64,000 nt of DNA from Galaxea fascicularis (taxonomy: Eukaryota > Cnidaria > Anthozoa > Scleractinia > Euphylliidae), in NCBI GenBank assembly GCA_948470475.1, contig OX419337.1, positions 35,351,470 through 35,415,469 on the forward strand, read 5' to 3'. Every line of letters starts with the position of its first letter. The first letter of the stretch is position 1. The notes below the pieces were generated by a model. It did not search any database. It was not told where the DNA came from and was given only the letters and a program-made list of their open reading frames with translations. Shown here piece after piece: positions 48,801 to 63,400 of the stretch. Both the position numbers and the translations under genes were made by a program.

Positions 48801-51800
48801 AACCTTTGCTTCCACTAATATTCTTTGCTGAGCTAGAAAGAAAGCGAAGCTCGAAGCTTGACGCATACTTCTCAGTGTCGCTCTCAAATATGATATAAGG
48901 AAAAGAAAAAAAAAAATGACTGTTCACGTGTGAAGTCTTGACTACGCGAGAGGTCAGAACATTTGCTGGGGATATGATTACTACAATCCTGACCAAAACA
49001 TCTAGGACACTTTGTTATTTTCAGTTTCCATAAAACAGCAATTCAATTTACTCGACCTCTACCCCCCTCCCACTCAACCTCCCGGACAATGTTGGATGTC
49101 AGGAGTCAAAAATGTGTCTCAAATCATGTATAGTTTAAGGACTTCAGCATTGTTCAGGGCGGGGGTGTTGGGGAAAGATCTTTGCAACTCTATTTCTATC
49201 ATAGAGTGTAAATCATTGGTTACTTAATTACAATTTCCACACAAGAAGGCGAGAACAAGGAAAAGTGTCCCGAACACTTTTGACCAGGAAGGTAAATTTA
49301 ATAAACAAAGTAACAGATCAAACGACGCTTACTTCCAGACGTAGAGCCCTCTGGTCCGGTACCACTAATGGTAAAAGCAGACAGCCAAATACTGTAGGTG
49401 CCATACATTTCCAGATTCTGCAGTAAAACCTCATTGGTTTTGGAGTCAACAACCAGCTCCTTGGTTGGTTTACCTGTTGTGGCCACTTCCCCAATCTTTG
49501 TGAGGTGGTAACGCAAACGGTATCCAGACAATACGCCGTAATCGTTCGAGGGCGGCAACGGCTGCCACTTTACTGCCATTGAATGAGTTGTTCCGTGGTC
49601 TTCTGTTGTTAGTCCAGGTGGTGCTTCACTGGGAACTAAAAGCAATTGAAAACCAAATGGTCTGGTCTGTGTTGACGAGTTTTTATGACAGGCCTCTCTT
49701 GTTTTCTATTTCTTCCCTTTGCTATGGGATTTGGAAAATGAAACGGATTTCGGCTGGCTCCGCGTGGCAGCTGAGCTTCTGCGCAAGATAGAGTGGCTGG
49801 CGTTCCTTTCTTCGCCTTTGTCGGCCAGATTACCCGTCTCGATGATGAGAAAGACAACTTCAGAACAACACAATATAGCTTACATATAATGTTCTGTGTT
49901 CTGTGGTCTTTGGTTCCGTTTGACCGCTGCAATAGTTAGTGATTTCATGACAAGTAAGACAATGTATTTAAATGATCATGCTCGACCACCCGTTTCAGAT
50001 TCAAACCTAAGAGCTACATTGGTACAAGTGGTATTACATATTTGCAAAAAAGCTTTTACAGGTCTTCCTTTACGGGACAACAAATGCGATTCCCTCACCT
50101 CCCATGTCAGTGGCGGCCAAGAGATATTTGGCCGGACCATCTCCTTTGGCGGTAAAAGCTTGAACGTACACGTTGTAGAAAGTGAATTTCGTCAGTGATG
50201 TCAAAGTGGCGTAAAAAGCGTCATGAGATGTGGTGATCGTACGAGTAGTGGAATTACTACTGTTAAATGAGATCTTGTATCCTCTGATGATACCACAGCG
50301 AAAACCAACGGGAACTGGTGCCCATCGGACTTCGATCCCTGTCTTCCCCAGTGCTCTAGCGCCTACGTCAGCTGGAGGGAGATCTGGAGCTAAGAAACAT
50401 AACACACCGTGGTGAAATCAGAAAAGTAAACTCAAAATAAAAATAATTACTTTGATGTAAATCAAAACGTAATAGTACCCTACGTTTGATAGCGTAATCT
50501 GTATAACTACGGAAGGATGGAGAGACGTGTGTTACAGATAGTCAAAGTCACGTTATTTTGTTGTTTATGTGTCAGCAATAAGGGGAACGGGTTGATCAAT
50601 CTTCTTTTCCACGAGCCAAGAGTCTCATAACAGGTGGATAGTATACCAGTTTCTTTAACATGGAGCGATTTCTCTATTAGAGGTAGCTATTGTGCTATGG
50701 ACGCCGTTAAACTAGTCAATCGCAGAGCTCCTCCAGAACCGCTGCAGTCATTTTGTTAGGTTTCCTTGACAGTCACTCCTGGAACTCAGCAACAACTTAT
50801 TTGAAACCACCGACCGGCAGGAAAAATCACCCATAATCATTTTTGACCATGGCTGCAAGATGACGTACGAGAATTGGAAAAATTTAATTAGGCTGAATTT
50901 AAAGCCGAATGAAATAGCATGTCGGAAGTACTTAACGCAAAATTCAACACTTACTTCCTTCATCAGTGGATACATAGATCGTTCGACTAGGCAAACCGTC
51001 CCATTTTGTCATTACCACAACATGGATGGAGTAGTTCGTTAGCTTGTGGAGATTTGATAGCTGAACTTGAGTAGAGTTCTCGTCAGCTGTAACATTCAAC
51101 AGTACTGGAGGCCAACGAGTATTCATTGGTTTATAGTAAATCTTGTAACCACGGTGAATACCCCGGATGTTCTCGTCATCGGTGGCGACGGGTTCCCAGG
51201 CAACACGGATAGAGGAAGCACTTGTATTGTGTCCAGTAAGGCCAGCCGGAGCGACTACTGGAGCTGAAAAAAAGAAACGAAGATACCAGTAGCAAAAAGA
51301 AAGCGTTTCAGGATAAATGCCAGGTCAAACACAAGTGAGGATAGCCACATGAAAAACTACATCAGATAATTGATCTTGACATAGAACCATAACGACGCGT
51401 GTCAGTGTTGTCTTGGGATGACGTGAATTCATTTTAAAATGCAAATGTAAGATTTATATGCAGTTTAACACAGTGATGCCGAGAACATACAAATCTAGAG
51501 TAAAAGAGGTTAAGAGCACTACGAGATATGATCTTCATTGATGCACATTTTTCGTGGCAAATGATGATGGATGTTTTATGCTATCTCCTGATACCTATTT
51601 CATCTTTTGGCAATCCTTTTTTAAAACTTCCTCATTGAAAAGTTACGTTTTACTAAGAAAATTGTTTAAAGGTGGCTTACAGTTTGAATTAAAACTTCTG
51701 CCATGTCTTAAAATCAGGCTTTTTCAAACCTTTTTTTTTTCTTATTAGAAGGGAATTGGTTCGATGCTGCTTAGTAAATATGATGAAAAATACTCAGAAA

Positions 51801-54800
51801 ACATGTCTTTTAACTGGTTGCCTTTGGTGAATAAGCAGTAGAATGTGTGCAGGTTTTTGCGGATGGGAGACGCAAGTTAAGTAGAGACAAGAATGCCGCG
51901 CAATCTGATTGCCGCGCAATCTGATTATCTCTTACCGTCTTCGTCCGTTCTGGCAAAAACACTGCTACTGTAGGGACCATTTCCCTTCGAGGTGAACGCG
52001 CACATTTCGACCAAGTAGTCAGTCCATACCTTTAAGACCTGGAACTGGTAAGATGATTGGCTGGCATTCCACACGGTCACGTTTCTTAACGATGCTCCCC
52101 AAGTTTCAAATAACGAGAGGTGGTAGCCTCGAATTATTCCATTCTGTTCCTCACGAATTACGGGATTCCACAATACCTCGAGAACCGTGCTGTTGTTGCT
52201 TCTTGTTGTGATGTTTGTAGGTGGACTGTCGGGAACTGATTGTAGATTGAAACAAAAGAAAAACATCCACAAAAGAACTTTAATAACTCTACTTACTAGA
52301 AAATCATGAAACGACCGCGAAGGGCCGTTGAACCTCAGCGGATTTTAATTATCATGGCCCATGGTTTTGGTTGGAAGAAGCTCTTTGCGAAGTCACGTTT
52401 TAATAACTGCTAAAAAGATTAGGACTTTGACCCCCTCTATCAATGCCTCTCTCGTGCAATTTTCATCCAATTTTCAAGCGCAGTGTCACGCCGTTTGAGC
52501 CGTACGCTAAAAGACTGAAAAACGCTTTTGCATCAACGGAAACCAAAAAATAGTGCACACTTTTCGTTAACAAGTACCATATTAGCGCACTGAAACCATT
52601 TTTTCTCATCTGCATCTAAGGATGGCGAGGATGGAAATGGATTGAAACTTGAAAAAAATTGCCAATTTTTTCAAGTTTTGACACGGTGTATTCAAAAAAT
52701 CGCCAAAACTTTCGTATGGGTAGTTTCCTCGTTAAAATTAATTTGAAGTTTTCCTTTTGGTTTGTCAGGAATGTTGTTACTTGTGAGTGTAAGAACCAAG
52801 TTTCAATTTCCAGTCAGTTATGACCTAAAAACGCAAAACTGCCGTGACACTGCCCCTTTAAGGTTGTTTGAGAAATACCTTAGCGCCTTATGACGTCCGG
52901 ATTTTCCAGGGTCTCTTCCCTCAGCGGAGATGAAATATACTGGGATAGCAATAACACTGAAGGTGTTATGCAAGGGGCATAATGCGTTTCCCCAGTTCCA
53001 GGCAAAATAAAGAGCCTCCCGACCAAATTAACACACACGACATACCGATTCGTACGGAGATCTAAACAGAATCTTATGAATCGAAATCAACGGTATGAAT
53101 GAATGGAATCAGAATCAGAATCAGTCTTGGCTAGGAATTTATGGGAGTGAACGAGAGTGCAGTAAGATCAGCTGTCGAACATGGTGAAAATCTTTGTTCT
53201 CGCTTGCGCTTAAGACTGATTGATGTAAAATTTAAAACTTGCCATTTTCGTCAGTCCTGCATCGTGTTTCAGCTTGGATCCCTTCACCAACGCTGGTAAA
53301 CCCGCTGACCATGATTCTGTATTCAGAAAATTTCAAAAGATCCCGTATGACCACTGAAAGTGAAGTCACATTAACTGTCACAAAGTTAACACTTCTTTTA
53401 GCCCTTTTCACTATGTGATACAGCACGTTATAACCCAACAGAATGCCGTGAATACGGTTGGCCGGTATCGGCTGCCAAAGGACCCGGATGGAGGTAGAGC
53501 TGGTGTTAAAAGCAGTCAATCTCACAGGAGACAAACTCGGCACTGTGAAAGAAGCAAAGAGTTGCTGTTAACAAAAAGGATTGTTGAGCAGCTTTAAAAA
53601 GCATAACTTAGTCAAGCCATCGTGTTTTAGTGTCTGCATCCCAAGGATAAAAGTTCTCCGAAAATGCTTACAAATGTTAAAGCTGGAACGAGAGCAATAC
53701 TTTGGATCTCATCAAGCAATGGAAGCGTTTCGAAGACAAGAATGCCATCGGGGGTCAATTGCTTCTTGCGAAGTTAACTGACGTATCAATCAAAAACGCC
53801 AAAGCTAGAAGAGCCGTCCTATTTGCTCGTTACAACAGACGCCTAACATGAAAAGTAAAGAGACTCGGTTTCCTAGCCTGTGACGTCCAGGCATTGTTAA
53901 GTTCTCCGGCCAACGAATAAACCAAACAATTATGTCACCTTTCTGAGATATTATGACACCCTCCTCGGCAAAACTTGGTAGATGCGATAGAGTTCCCTTA
54001 AGACAAATTGGGCTATATACCTTGCAGGTTTTAATGACTCAAATATGGCGACCAGTGAAAACAACGACGCTTAAAAAGAGCGCTGATTCCATGGAGAGCT
54101 TTGAAGGATTATTAACTTACCATCCTCATCTGTAGAGACCTGAACAACTGCAGAGCTAGGACCCTCCTTCGTCGTCACTGCTTTCACCCAGACAGAGTAA
54201 ACAGTGAATTTCTTTAAAGATGAAATGATCACAGATAAAAAAGTATGTCCTACAACGATCTCGGTTGAAGGATAGCTCCCACTGGTAGTTTCGCGATAGA
54301 ACACGCGATAGGACTGAAGTTCACCATTCAGGAAACCTTCTGGAACTGGAAGCCAAGTGACCATGATGGAGGTGGAACTGAGGTTGTACGCAGTCACGTT
54401 TTCAGGTGGCGCAGTCGGAGCTGAGTAATAAAGAAACAGTGTGTTAGAAGTGGGGCAATAAGAAAAAGCTACGTAATTAAGTCCTCAATTTCCAAGACGC
54501 GAATCAAAGGTGATAAATGTCTAGACTCCCAAGATTTCACCCCGAATGTGAAACTCTCGATCTCGCGACGCAAACGTAATGTCTTTTCTCTTGCGAAGGT
54601 TCGATTCTTTCAAGCAATAATTTAATGCAAACGATAAAATTTCCCAGCTAGTACAGTCAATTTGAACAAGTATGAATAAAGTGAACATTTTTTTATTCTA
54701 AATCACGTCTTTCACGTCCGAAGAACGCGAACTACTTTAGGCAAAAAAAAAAAAAACACACACACACACACACATGTATGGAAACAGATCAGGTAAGAAT

Positions 54801-55036
54801 ACATATGATAGGAGTTATATATTTTTATTGATGACTCCTGCTACTCCAATTTGAAGGCAAATATAATGTGTGTATCAAGCAATCTTAATCGACATACCAT
54901 CAGCTTGAGTATGATGTATATGAAATAAATCATTTATGAACTGCGGAAATGAAATGAAAAGATTGATCCTCGCAGTTGTGAACGCAATTTATGCAATTGC
55001 GTATAGAAACCTGAAAATAATCAGGGCTTCAAAACG

Positions 55037-55070
<34 letters not shown>

Positions 55071-55074
55071 TGCA

Positions 55075-55110
<36 letters not shown>

Positions 55111-55681
55111 ACTGGTCAATCGTGGGTTCATATGTTCCCGGGAGAGAGATGAATGAGCTATCAGTCCCACTGATGATCATAAAATTTTAATTTTGCTTAC
55201 TTCCCGGCAATGTAGCAGCTGTTATTTCTTCACTCCAAATTGTCACATTGTCGGTCTTCACCAGACCCACTTTGATTGCGTAAGTTGTCATGCCATAAAG
55301 ATTGACAAGATACAACTGCGATACGTGTCTTTGGTTTACCACGTGTTGTATTGATCCACCTTCGACCATCCTGTACCTGACATTGTAACTGGAAACAAGG
55401 CTACCTCTTGATTGGCTCCACTGGATAAGGATGGAAGACATGTTTACCGCGGTAGCACTGATATTGTTCACACCTGCAAAAAAGAAGAGTTTAGGCCACG
55501 TAATGAATTAGAAAAGACGTTGAACATAAATTATGTACCTCAGAAGATCTGCAATCACAAAGGCAGCAGCAAGTACACCTTTTTCAAGAGCCATAGATGC
55601 ATAACTACTACTTCCACCACCACGACGTATACTACTACATATCCAACTTCCTCCTCTTTTACTAGTTTTTGATACTAGTTT

Positions 55682-55722
<41 letters not shown>

Positions 55723-58700
55723 TATCATCCGTCATTATCTTCGGCTAACAATCAAATACTACGACGACTGCGTCAGTTGCAACTGCAACTGCGATTGCCA
55801 CTGCTGTTGTGACTACTGCTGTGACTGCTAATGCATGTGAATTGTCCACACTTACAATGTACTATTCTCCAAACTCAGAAGAACAAAACTGTAGCTGTAA
55901 ATGTCTGTCTTACAAAAGTAGAGCTTTTAATATGTTGAATAAGCCATACATCTGGCTCTTGCGAAAAATTCAAAGGATGTGCCAGGAATCTTGAGACATA
56001 ACAAACCACGGGGTTTGGAGTCAACATATAGCTGTTGTGTATATACAAAATACATGATGATAACAAAATGTTATCTCCACCGGCGGGATGATTGGTAATT
56101 GGTGTGACCGCGCCGGGAGGGCGAAATTAGAAGTTTTACGTACTTCACGACTAAAGAGATCATTATTTACCTTTACATGAAGTCTCCACGGTAACCGCCT
56201 CACTCAGTTTGCCATATCCCTCCAACGAAAACGCGCGAACTTTAAAACTGTACTGCTCACATTCGTCTCCAGTCAGCCGAGCTTCAGTGATGTTATCATT
56301 TATCTCCGTTAACACTGTAAAATGGGCAGTGGTGTAACCCTTCTTATATAGTACTTGATATCCTTGAAAGGAACCGTAATCTGGTGTGTCCTCGGCGGAT
56401 TCCCATTTGATAAAGAAGGTTGAATTGTTCATTGTGGTGACAGTTGTGTTCAGAGACTTGCCATAAACTGGAAAAAACAAGAAAAAATAACGTTTACGGG
56501 CCCTCCTACTAACACCCATAAGTTTCATGGAAAAGACAGGCTTCAACATAGTGTCACAAAGTTCTAAAAAATGCTCTAAAAACAAATTAAAAATGATGCA
56601 GAAGTGTTTATCACTTTTGAATGAGTTCAATTCATAATTCACATAGTAATTACCGAACTAAGCAACCAATCTCAGAAAAATTTATTGCAGGTGGGTCGTG
56701 GGCTTATGAATCTGTTATTAAGTGTGGAATTATGGAGAGTTAATTAGACGGTATTAGAGAGCAGATAAAAAGGGATATTTTAAGAATCAGACAACACGTT
56801 CAAACTAAAGGATCAAAAGTTCCCTTTAAAGTTTAGCGTGACGTACCATCAACCGGATCGACATTCCATAGTTGTATCGCCATGTCGCCAAGATGATTAG
56901 TTCCATTATCATTCGTCTGGTTTATAGCGTCAGTAAGCGGTGTAATCAGCTCGTAGTAAGGAGAGTTGAAAATTATACTGAAATATGATATTACACTTCC
57001 GGGCCTGAAAAACAAATTGAGGGGCACGATTGAGTTTTACTATCCCTACATTCTTTGGCTTTATTGGGCGTGAACGTCACGGATTATCTTTCCAGGTTAA
57101 CGCATGGCTCAAACGAAACAAATCGTGGGGTAGCCTGCGTGGCAGGCGTAAAAGGGGAGGGGGATTGGGAGCGACTAGACGAGAGATGAATGGCGGGGGG
57201 CTGGGGAGGAGAAGGGAAGAGGAACGCTTGCACGCAAGACCCTCATTTTCTGATTTTTAGGTCCGCCAGTTTCTCGGAGCTTACAGTTTTCCTCTAGCTC
57301 CGCTGTCGGAAGACTGTTCGATTCTCGGAACGGATAACGAATGTCCTTGGACAAAGATCCGAGCATATTGTCGCGCCAAATAGCGACTATTGTTTAGATA
57401 TACCATGACAGTTAAGCCAATAAAAACTCTAGAATTGCATTATTCAACGATCGATCTAGTTTAATAAATGGTGTTAGTATATACACACTCAGTTATTAAG
57501 GTGATTCAAGCATTCTGATTGGTTCGTTGTCGTGTGCTATTTTAACATTATTCACTTCCAAGCGGCACGCGGGTGAATAATGCGTTATCAAAACAAAAAC
57601 GAAATAGCCGGCGTAAATTTGCGTTTCGCCAGCGTTTCTGAATCGGAAATTTTAAGAACACAATACCTGAAGGTAAGAGGAGTTCATATTTTGCAAAGCA
57701 GCGTTTTGCAGTTTGTTCCTCCAGATAATTATCGCTAAAAATGAAACAATCTTCACAACAACAATTTGTTTTCACGTTTTCCACCTACAAATTGAGAGGT
57801 CAATTAAAATCGACTTTTAATCGTTTCCTTCTTAAAATGATGAGATAGTTTGTTTTTGAGGCCGCTTAGTGTGCATATACTAAAACATCATTCCTTTCAA
57901 TCTTAAGGAGGACGGAGGGGTGGGAGACAAAGCGATGTCACTCGAGCGCATAAAGGAGCTGTGAGACACTGACACGTGTCTTGTCTATTATTAAACTAAG
58001 GATTGTAGAGATAACCAGCAAAAAATGCAATTCGAAAATAGCATGCTTTTCTTTCAATTTGCTTAATCACGCAAAGGAAAGCATAAAAAGTACGTCGTAT
58101 AGCTTTAGGAGATACTATGAATCCACATACACATCTTTCCTGGAAGACCCAGCGAACCTACTATTGCTTCAGTGTTTATTGTTAAACCAATGAACAATTA
58201 ATTAGCACTGAAAGATATACATACCGAAATTTGGTTACGGCTATGGATTCTATATAATTCTCCTTTTTAACGTTCTTGTAAACACCCAAAATCTAAACGA
58301 AGATAGAAGTTAAAGTCTGGTGAAAAAACAATAATTATAGTCATAGTCATAGCCATAGTCATAAAAACAGTCGCTGTCGCAGTCGCAGTCGTAGTCACAC
58401 TGACAATCACAAACACAGGTACAGTTCAATCACAGTTACAGTCACAGTCACAATCACGGTCACGATCACAGTCACAGTCGCAGTCGCAGTCGCAGTCGCA
58501 GTCGCAGTCGCAGTCGCAGTCGCAGTCGCAGTCGCAGTCGCAGTCGCAGTCACAGTCACAATTACAATCACAGGCGCAACTCACCCCGCTTTTTATTTTG
58601 TCTTGCAGTTTACTAAAATGAGAACTGAATTTATCTTCCAATTCTGGACTCCACTTCTCATCCAAAAGTGACACTGTCACTTTGGTCTCCAGAAGTCGCT

Positions 58701-60416
58701 TAGCTTGTTCATCATCTTTAAAAGAGACATCACATTGTCCATAAGAATCTCATTAGGCAACACTGGGTATTTCTTTATACAGCATATTCCCCACATAAGC
58801 CTTGACATCCTGAGGTTTTTCTCCACATCAAGGTGGCTCAAAAAGCCACAGGAATGTGCACAACAAAGTGTTGATCGTTCGAACCAGACACTTTTTATTC
58901 CAATAAGTTATTCTTGTTTTTGCTTCTTTTTTTTTTTTTTATCAATAACGTTGCTCCACTGTTCACTAATTCACAAAAAAACCTACAACTGCCCAATTCG
59001 TTAAGAAAAAGACCCAACACTTGAGAGATGGTCAGTTCTTGAATCTCGCCACCGGTGGTCACAAAAACTTATGAACTCCGATCACAGCACTAATCATTGC
59101 TAAATAGCTTTCCAGGAATTAACGGGATACAGGATATTTTCGGGGGCCTCCATAATATTCCAAACTCCCTGGGAATAAAAGTTTGATCCACCACTTTACA
59201 TTTTGGATAAGATAAAAGTCACTGCTTTTGATACCCAGTGAATGACATGAAACTTTCACTCTGAGGACGTTTTCAGACTGGAGAAATTTCAAGATTGGCC
59301 TTTTTCACACAGCTAGAGGCGGTTTATCCGTCTAAGACCAGGATAACCGTCCTAATGTGAAAACGCCGGGACGGTGTTGAATTTGAACAGGTAATACGTC
59401 TGATTTTATCCGCCTGTTTATCAGTCTTTGTAAACGGATTTTCAAGGCGAATTCTCCGTTTAAGAAGCCAAGACGGAAAATTTATCAGACGAGTAATCCG
59501 TCTAGACGGATTGGCCGTTTTTATACTACAGACGTATAAATGTATCTGGACGACTTTCGATAACTTATTTTAACGCGTCTTTACGGAGACACACTAAAGG
59601 ATTTACCTCGTCCAGACGCATAATGCGTCTCTCGTCCGTCTTTACATAGGGCGAATTAAGGCGTTTTTTGGGGGGAAAATACAAATCCAGATTTCTGAAT
59701 CCAAACATGGATCATGAAGCCATAAAGTCCACAGCTCCGGTAGGATTCTTCAGATCAAATCTAAGTGCGGATTCTTGAGATTCACCATTCACCATTCTTT
59801 TTTTTTAGGGGAAAGGATTCGGAAAAAGTATTTTTGACAAGCGGTTTTCTGGTACACATGGTACACGTCAACAATCACCGTGCGTGACGTTCTAACCGAA
59901 CCGAACGTACCGTCTTATTTGTTCCATTTAATATCACAAGGAGGTTGAAAAACTACACGATAAAGGTACCTTACAGGAACTGTAAGCACCTTAACGTCTG
60001 AAATGTTTATGAGGGTCAACACACGCACGCGTGCGTTGTCATGGCAAATGATCCTATTTCGGATCTTCCGTTTTTTGGTGGTAAAGAATCCATACGATCC
60101 GAGGTCACAAATCCCAGTTTTTAGATTCCCCGTAAAAAAGCATCCTAAATAGCGCACCTAAAGACGCATTAAGGAGGTGTGATTGACCGAGTGGTTTAGG
60201 GCGCTGGATTTGAATGCGGTGATCAGGGATCAAATCCCGCTCTGACCCGCTCTATCTAGTGTTGTTCTGGGTAAGTGCCTGGTTCAACTCCTCGGCCATC
60301 CTTGTAAATAGCCAAGTGGTCTGCCTCCCCTCAGTTGGGATTCTTAATGTTGTTGTTTTTCATTTGCATTATTTGTTTCATTGGCCCTGAAAAGCCCCTC
60401 TAGGGTAGAGATCAAT

Positions 60417-60485
<69 letters not shown>

Positions 60486-63400
60486 ATAGCAGATGAGCTA
60501 CTCAATATGAGTACATACGGAGTTTAATACAAATTTGTTTCGTAGACCAACAGAGTTAGTCCACTCATCAGTTAATCCCCGTACACACTGGGCTATCGTT
60601 AACGGTTTACATCGCAATATGATCGCGCAACACTGCCAACAGATGCTAATTTGAAAATTTGAAAATGCACGTGCGCGCTGCTTAATGTAAATTAATCATA
60701 CTTAAGAATGTACTTTCTTTGATGTCTGCAAGAAGATACAAGTTCACTGCGCTTATTTAAAGACGCCATTTGCGGATAACATATTATGAAAAATTTCTCG
60801 GTAATACATAGATTGCAACGTTTTGTGAGATTAGTGTACGCCCTTGCCCTTGCGAGTATTTTCCATGAGATGGTGAATGCCACTTTCTTCTCTTTCAGTT
60901 TCCAGAGGTACGTAGTGTGTACGGGGATTAACTGATGAGTGGACTAACTCTGTTGGTCTACGAAACAAATTTGTATTAAACTCCGTATGTACTCATATTG
61001 AGTAGCTCATCTACTATTACTGTCACAGCTCCTTTATTGTAGAGCACTATCCTGGATTCAGCGGTGAACATTAAAAGGAATTGGCCTCAGAACATTGAGA
61101 AATTTCTTTAATATTTGTTGACCAGTCAGATAACTTGCATGTCCAGGAAGGAGCTGTCAAGAAGAAAATGAACTTTACAGTGAAAGCATTTAACACAGGA
61201 CGGAAAATCATGTTTTTGTTCCCAAATGAATTGCATTTTTTTTTCTTTGGAGTCACAAACTGGGCAATGAAAACTACAGTGTAATTTTGATTCATGGACT
61301 GAATCATCCTGTTAATAACATGATAGACTATGTCACTGAAAATTATATAAAAAAGGGTAAAAAGTAAAAACCGAATGTTTTCGACACTAGGTAAGAGACC
61401 ATCCACCAAATGAATATTTTGTAACTACCGTAAAAGCTCTATTAAGCCTTTTTTTCCTTTTCGTTTGTATTACCTCGCACACAGGTGTACATTTCGCCGA
61501 CCTCGTTTGATTGCAGCGTTCTGGCCCAGATCTTCATGTCATCAAAGACCGCATTTCCTTTCAATATTACAACAGGCAGGGTAACAGGGGCTTGGGAAAC
61601 GCCGTCTGTGCAAAATTCTTCCTGGTTTAAAAATTTGACCACTTTATGACCATTCCTGAAAATCTCTAAACGTGCTTTGTCCCAAACAAATGTATAATGC
61701 GACCATATAGTCTGTGGAACAGGAAACACATAAACGCAACTTCTTGACGACGCTGAAACTCTCACAGCAAGATGCTCATCGGTTATTCCATCTTGTTGGA
61801 GCACGTTGAATGTGATTTCCTGTTTGTTTTCATCTCCTATAAGGACAAAGTCTTGTTTCACACCTACTGTCCAGTGCCTTAACCACAGGGATACCGTAAA
61901 ACCACCCACACAGGACATAGGATCAGTAAAGCAAGCGACCCTGACCTCACCCAGGTTGATGAGTGCATCACTACGAGTATATACAGCTCTTAGCCTGGGC
62001 CCTCGTTGAGTAACTACAGTTCCGTTAAAGGTTCCCCAATAATCTTCTCCTTCATTTATCATGTTCGTGTGGTCGTCCAGTGGCCAGTAATAAGTTGGGT
62101 TGCCTGTGAAGTTAAAATAACAGCATTGATGTAGGGATTTCTAGCGGAAGTTGTGTTTGCTCTCAGTGATACTTTCGTTGAATGGATAATGTCGCAGTCA
62201 AGGTCAGGCAAGAACAATTCGTATTTCTTTTTCAGTGGAAAGTACGAAGTGCTATGTGCTGTTGTAAATAATTTCCTCAATAACAAACATTATTATATGG
62301 CAACATCACTATAGATGGAACCTCTCGACAGCGACCAACTGTTGTAAGCGACCACAACCGCCACCACTTTAAGAGGTGACTGTTTAAAATGTTCCGTTGT
62401 TCTAACCTTGCTTTATTTCTCCCGAGCGGAAATTTGAAAATGTGTCGCTGTAACATATTGGCCATGTCAGTACAGTGGACGTAAATCTCACACCCGGAGC
62501 TACGAGAAGTGGTCCCGAAATAAATTTGCCACATGAATACAATATTGAAATTTCCATTTGCAAATTACGCCAAATTTAGACCCCCTGTGGCCTGACCTCT
62601 CATAAGAGACCATCTCCTGGAAGCGACTACCTCCCGGAAGCGACCATCTCCCGGAAGCAACCACCTCCCAGAAGACTACCTCCCGGAAGCGACCACCTTG
62701 ACTTGGCATTCTGGGTGGTCGCTTACAGAAGGTTCGACTTACGAGATTTGCCTGGATGAAAATGGCAACCATACCTGTAGAGCTTTAAACTGAATACTTG
62801 AAATCATTTTCTTTAATTTGGCTCATAAAAGAAAACTGAACACTGAAAGCACAAGCTTGTGATACTTTTGCCATTATCATGCAAATACTTAACCTTATGC
62901 TGTGTTGTAGGCGTAAACAAGTCTTATAGTCAAACTAGTCACATTGTACAAGAGCTACAACTTTATTGGTTTTATACCTAAAAATTACAAAATGCTTGAG
63001 CTCGCAGGTAGCTTAATAGCTATTCGAGGCGGGCTCAAGAGAAAAAAGAGATAAAGGAATAAACATGAAAAATGTCCTGGGTCTAAATTTCTGTGAATGG
63101 TGTTAAAGCAAAGAAAGAGAAAGAAGAACTTGCCGTCGTCCGGTCGCGTTCTCCAGAAAACCCAAAATTTGGTCATTTCACGTTGTTGTTTTGCAGAGGA
63201 CCGCAAAGAAATGTACCAAAATGTAAAACGCAAGTGCAGAGTCTTGTTTTTGCTCATTAAGCCTATTGTTTTGTGGCGCTCTCGGTGCCGTTGTCGTCGT
63301 TTTTGCTTAAGTTCCTTAGTACTTAAAGTTACGGACGCACGAAATAGTTTGGGATATTTCAATATAATCATTCTCAGTTTCAAGGAAGAAACTGCAAGAT

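Noticed and set aside
55508..55735. Poly-Asp minus-strand frame.
   Set aside because: Translation of an (ATC)n microsatellite.
58426..58584. Cys-Asp repeat protein continuing the SEA-domain exon.
   Set aside because: Read-through of a hexanucleotide satellite past a good splice donor; the next SEA exon joins in phase without it.
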